NCBI GenBank assembly: GCA_964427955.1
Contig: CAYRWY010000031.1
Span: 1-25,273 of the forward strand
DNA from: JACRBK01 sp964427955
GTDB taxonomy: Bacteria; Chloroflexota; Anaerolineae; Aggregatilineales; Aggregatilineaceae
Length of the DNA stretch: 25,273 bases
Direction: 5' to 3'
Positions 24,137-25,273 of this stretch are shown here, one piece after another (within the stretch, counting starts at the first letter, position 1; every line of letters starts with the position of its first letter). A model generated the notes under the pieces. It made no database searches and was not told the origin of the DNA. It saw only the letters and a program-made list of their open reading frames with translations. Both the position numbers and the translations under genes were made by a program.

Positions 24137-25273
24137 ATGTATACTACGACCGCCCTGCCCAGAACACTGATCACCGCCTTCGAACACGCCTATCCTGGAC
24201 AAGCACCGGATGTCTTTGTACGTGCCCCTGGGCGCGTGAACCTGCTCGGCGGCCACGTCGATATGCACGACGGCCCCGTCATCAACATCGCCATCAACCG
24301 GGAAATCTGGTTGGCGGCGGGCTATGGCTCGGGCGATCTGGTGCGGCTGTATGCGGCGGATCTGGATGAGTCGGCAGCGCTCTCCTTTCACCATCTCGAT
24401 AACCACGCCGACGCCGTAGGCGACCCGCTGCCGCGTTGGGCGCTCTACCCGGCAGGGATGGCCTGGTCTTTGAGACGCCGGGGACTGAAGATCAAAGGGA
24501 TTAACGCGGCGTTCCTGGGCAATTTCGCCATGCGCGCGGGCCTCAGCTCCTCTGCTGCCGTCGAAGAAGCCTTCGCGATTGCCTGGCAGGCCCTGGAGGG
24601 TTGGCGGATCGATTCGAAAGAACTGGCCCTGCTTGGCCAGGAAGTCGAGCGCGAGTACATGGGCCTGGGGATCGGAGTCCAGGATCAGTTCACCTGTCTG
24701 CACGCGTACCAGGGTCATGCGCTCTGGCTGGACTGCCGCAGCCTGGATCATCGCCATCTCCTGCTGCCGCCATCGGCTCAGGTGGTGATCTGTGATACCA
24801 ACACGCGGCGCGAGCTGGTCGGGTCCAGCTATGGCGAGCGGGCCAAAGACGTCCATACGGTGACCCATACCATCGCGCTGGTGGACAGCCGTGTCAAAAA
24901 GCTCCGCGATGTCAGCCTGGAGCAGTTGGGGCAGTTTGAGTCGGTGGTAACCGAAAAACAGTTCCGCCGCGCGCATCACGTCGTCACCGAGATTGCGCGC
25001 GTCCAACGCGGTATCCAGATGCTCGAACGGAGTGATGCCGCCGGTTTTGGAGCGCTTATGACCGAGTCGTACCGGAGCGCGCGCGATGATTACGGGAGCA
25101 GTTCGCCCGCGCTGGACGCGATGGTCGAAGCGGCGACCCAGCAGCCTGGTTGCTATGGCGCCCGGTACAGTGGCGGAGGCGAAGCGGGCGTCGTGGTTGC
25201 CCTGGTGGAGACCGGCGCCGTCGAGGATTTCATCGCCACGACGGCAGCGCATTACGAGCGGGCTACGGGCCGG
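24137..25273 (+). CDS. Divergent galactokinase-family GHMP kinase, cut at window end
   Basis: An uninterrupted frame runs from the ATG at 24137 to the last base, 379 residues, close to the full length of about 380-400 for galactokinase. The GHMP layout is clear. The N-terminal RAPGRVNLLGGHVDMHDG (29-46) is the galactokinase signature, but the sugar-binding Glu is Gly39 while His40 and Asp42 remain. Then come the ATP loop RAGLSSSAAVE (133-143), catalytic Asp183 in GVQDQF, CDTNTRRELVGSSYGERAKD, and the C-terminal motif GARYSGGGEAGVVVALV. Loss of the Glu and the altered Gly-rich loop suggest a different sugar, perhaps an N-acetylated or acidic hexose. GAGG precedes the start, 20 nt after the previous gene. 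The C-terminal end and stop are outside the window. Confidence 0.85.
   Translation, partial: MYTTTALPRTLITAFEHAYPGQAPDVFVRAPGRVNLLGGHVDMHDGPVINIAINREIWLAAGYGSGDLVRLYAADLDESAALSFHHLDNHADAVGDPLPRWALYPAGMAWSLRRRGLKIKGINAAFLGNFAMRAGLSSSAAVEEAFAIAWQALEGWRIDSKELALLGQEVEREYMGLGIGVQDQFTCLHAYQGHALWLDCRSLDHRHLLLPPSAQVVICDTNTRRELVGSSYGERAKDVHTVTHTIALVDSRVKKLRDVSLEQLGQFESVVTEKQFRRAHHVVTEIARVQRGIQMLERSDAAGFGALMTESYRSARDDYGSSSPALDAMVEAATQQPGCYGARYSGGGEAGVVVALVETGAVEDFIATTAAHYERATGR

Noticed and set aside
24113..25252. 379-codon minus-strand frame at the right end
   Set aside because: The plus strand has an uninterrupted GHMP kinase frame with clear motifs over the same stretch; the minus frame has none.

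Overview
This is a GC-rich bacterial window, most likely from a Chloroflexota (green non-sulfur) genome of the Anaerolineae kind. The reasons are the archaeal/Chloroflexota-type translin-family protein, the DUF3467 protein, bifunctional penicillin-binding proteins with extra C-terminal Ig-like domains, and SOS boxes of the Gram-positive GAAC-N4-GTTC type, which are known from the green non-sulfur bacterium Dehalococcoides. A 100-N gap flanked by a perfect 55-bp direct repeat marks it as a draft, probably metagenomic, scaffold.

Region 1 (1-5754, + strand) is a tightly packed histidine operon: the hisC end, then hisB, hisH, hisA, hisF, hisI and hisE, with most neighbours overlapping by 4-14 nt. 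Between hisA and hisF sits a 2.1-kb AT-rich insert. It carries an AAA_21/OLD-like ATPase and a DUF4276 (TOPRIM/RloB-like) protein, a two-gene arrangement resembling the AbiL and PARIS anti-phage systems. A 6-bp repeat at the two junctions would, if collapsed, restore a normal hisA-hisF junction. This is the strongest candidate for an undescribed system here.

Region 2 (5755-9581) holds, on the minus strand, a class A penicillin-binding protein broken only by the assembly gap, followed by a small LysW-like zinc-ribbon protein with its own strong promoter.

Region 3 (9582-10990) holds two orphan response regulators on the plus strand (an OmpR type and a single-domain receiver). After them comes a compact transcription unit that looks like a small RNA: TATAAT, a 15-bp closing stem, C-rich loops and an intrinsic terminator.

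Region 4 (10985-17438) contains a GT39-like membrane glycosyltransferase, a YbaK-type deacylase, a radical SAM/HhH putative DNA-repair protein, peptide deformylase, GatB and SSB. The radical SAM gene and ssb each carry a GAAC-N4-GTTC motif inside a sigma-70-type promoter, which suggests LexA (SOS) control of both.

Region 5 (17550-25273, + strand) is a run of genes that may be partly co-transcribed: DUF3467, a translin-family protein, an FHA-winged-helix regulator, Maf, a lipoprotein MecA-like class B PBP, a helicase-associated-domain protein, and a divergent galactokinase-family kinase cut by the window edge. No tRNA, rRNA, CRISPR array or recognisable IS element was seen, and no gene-free stretch exceeds 300 bp.
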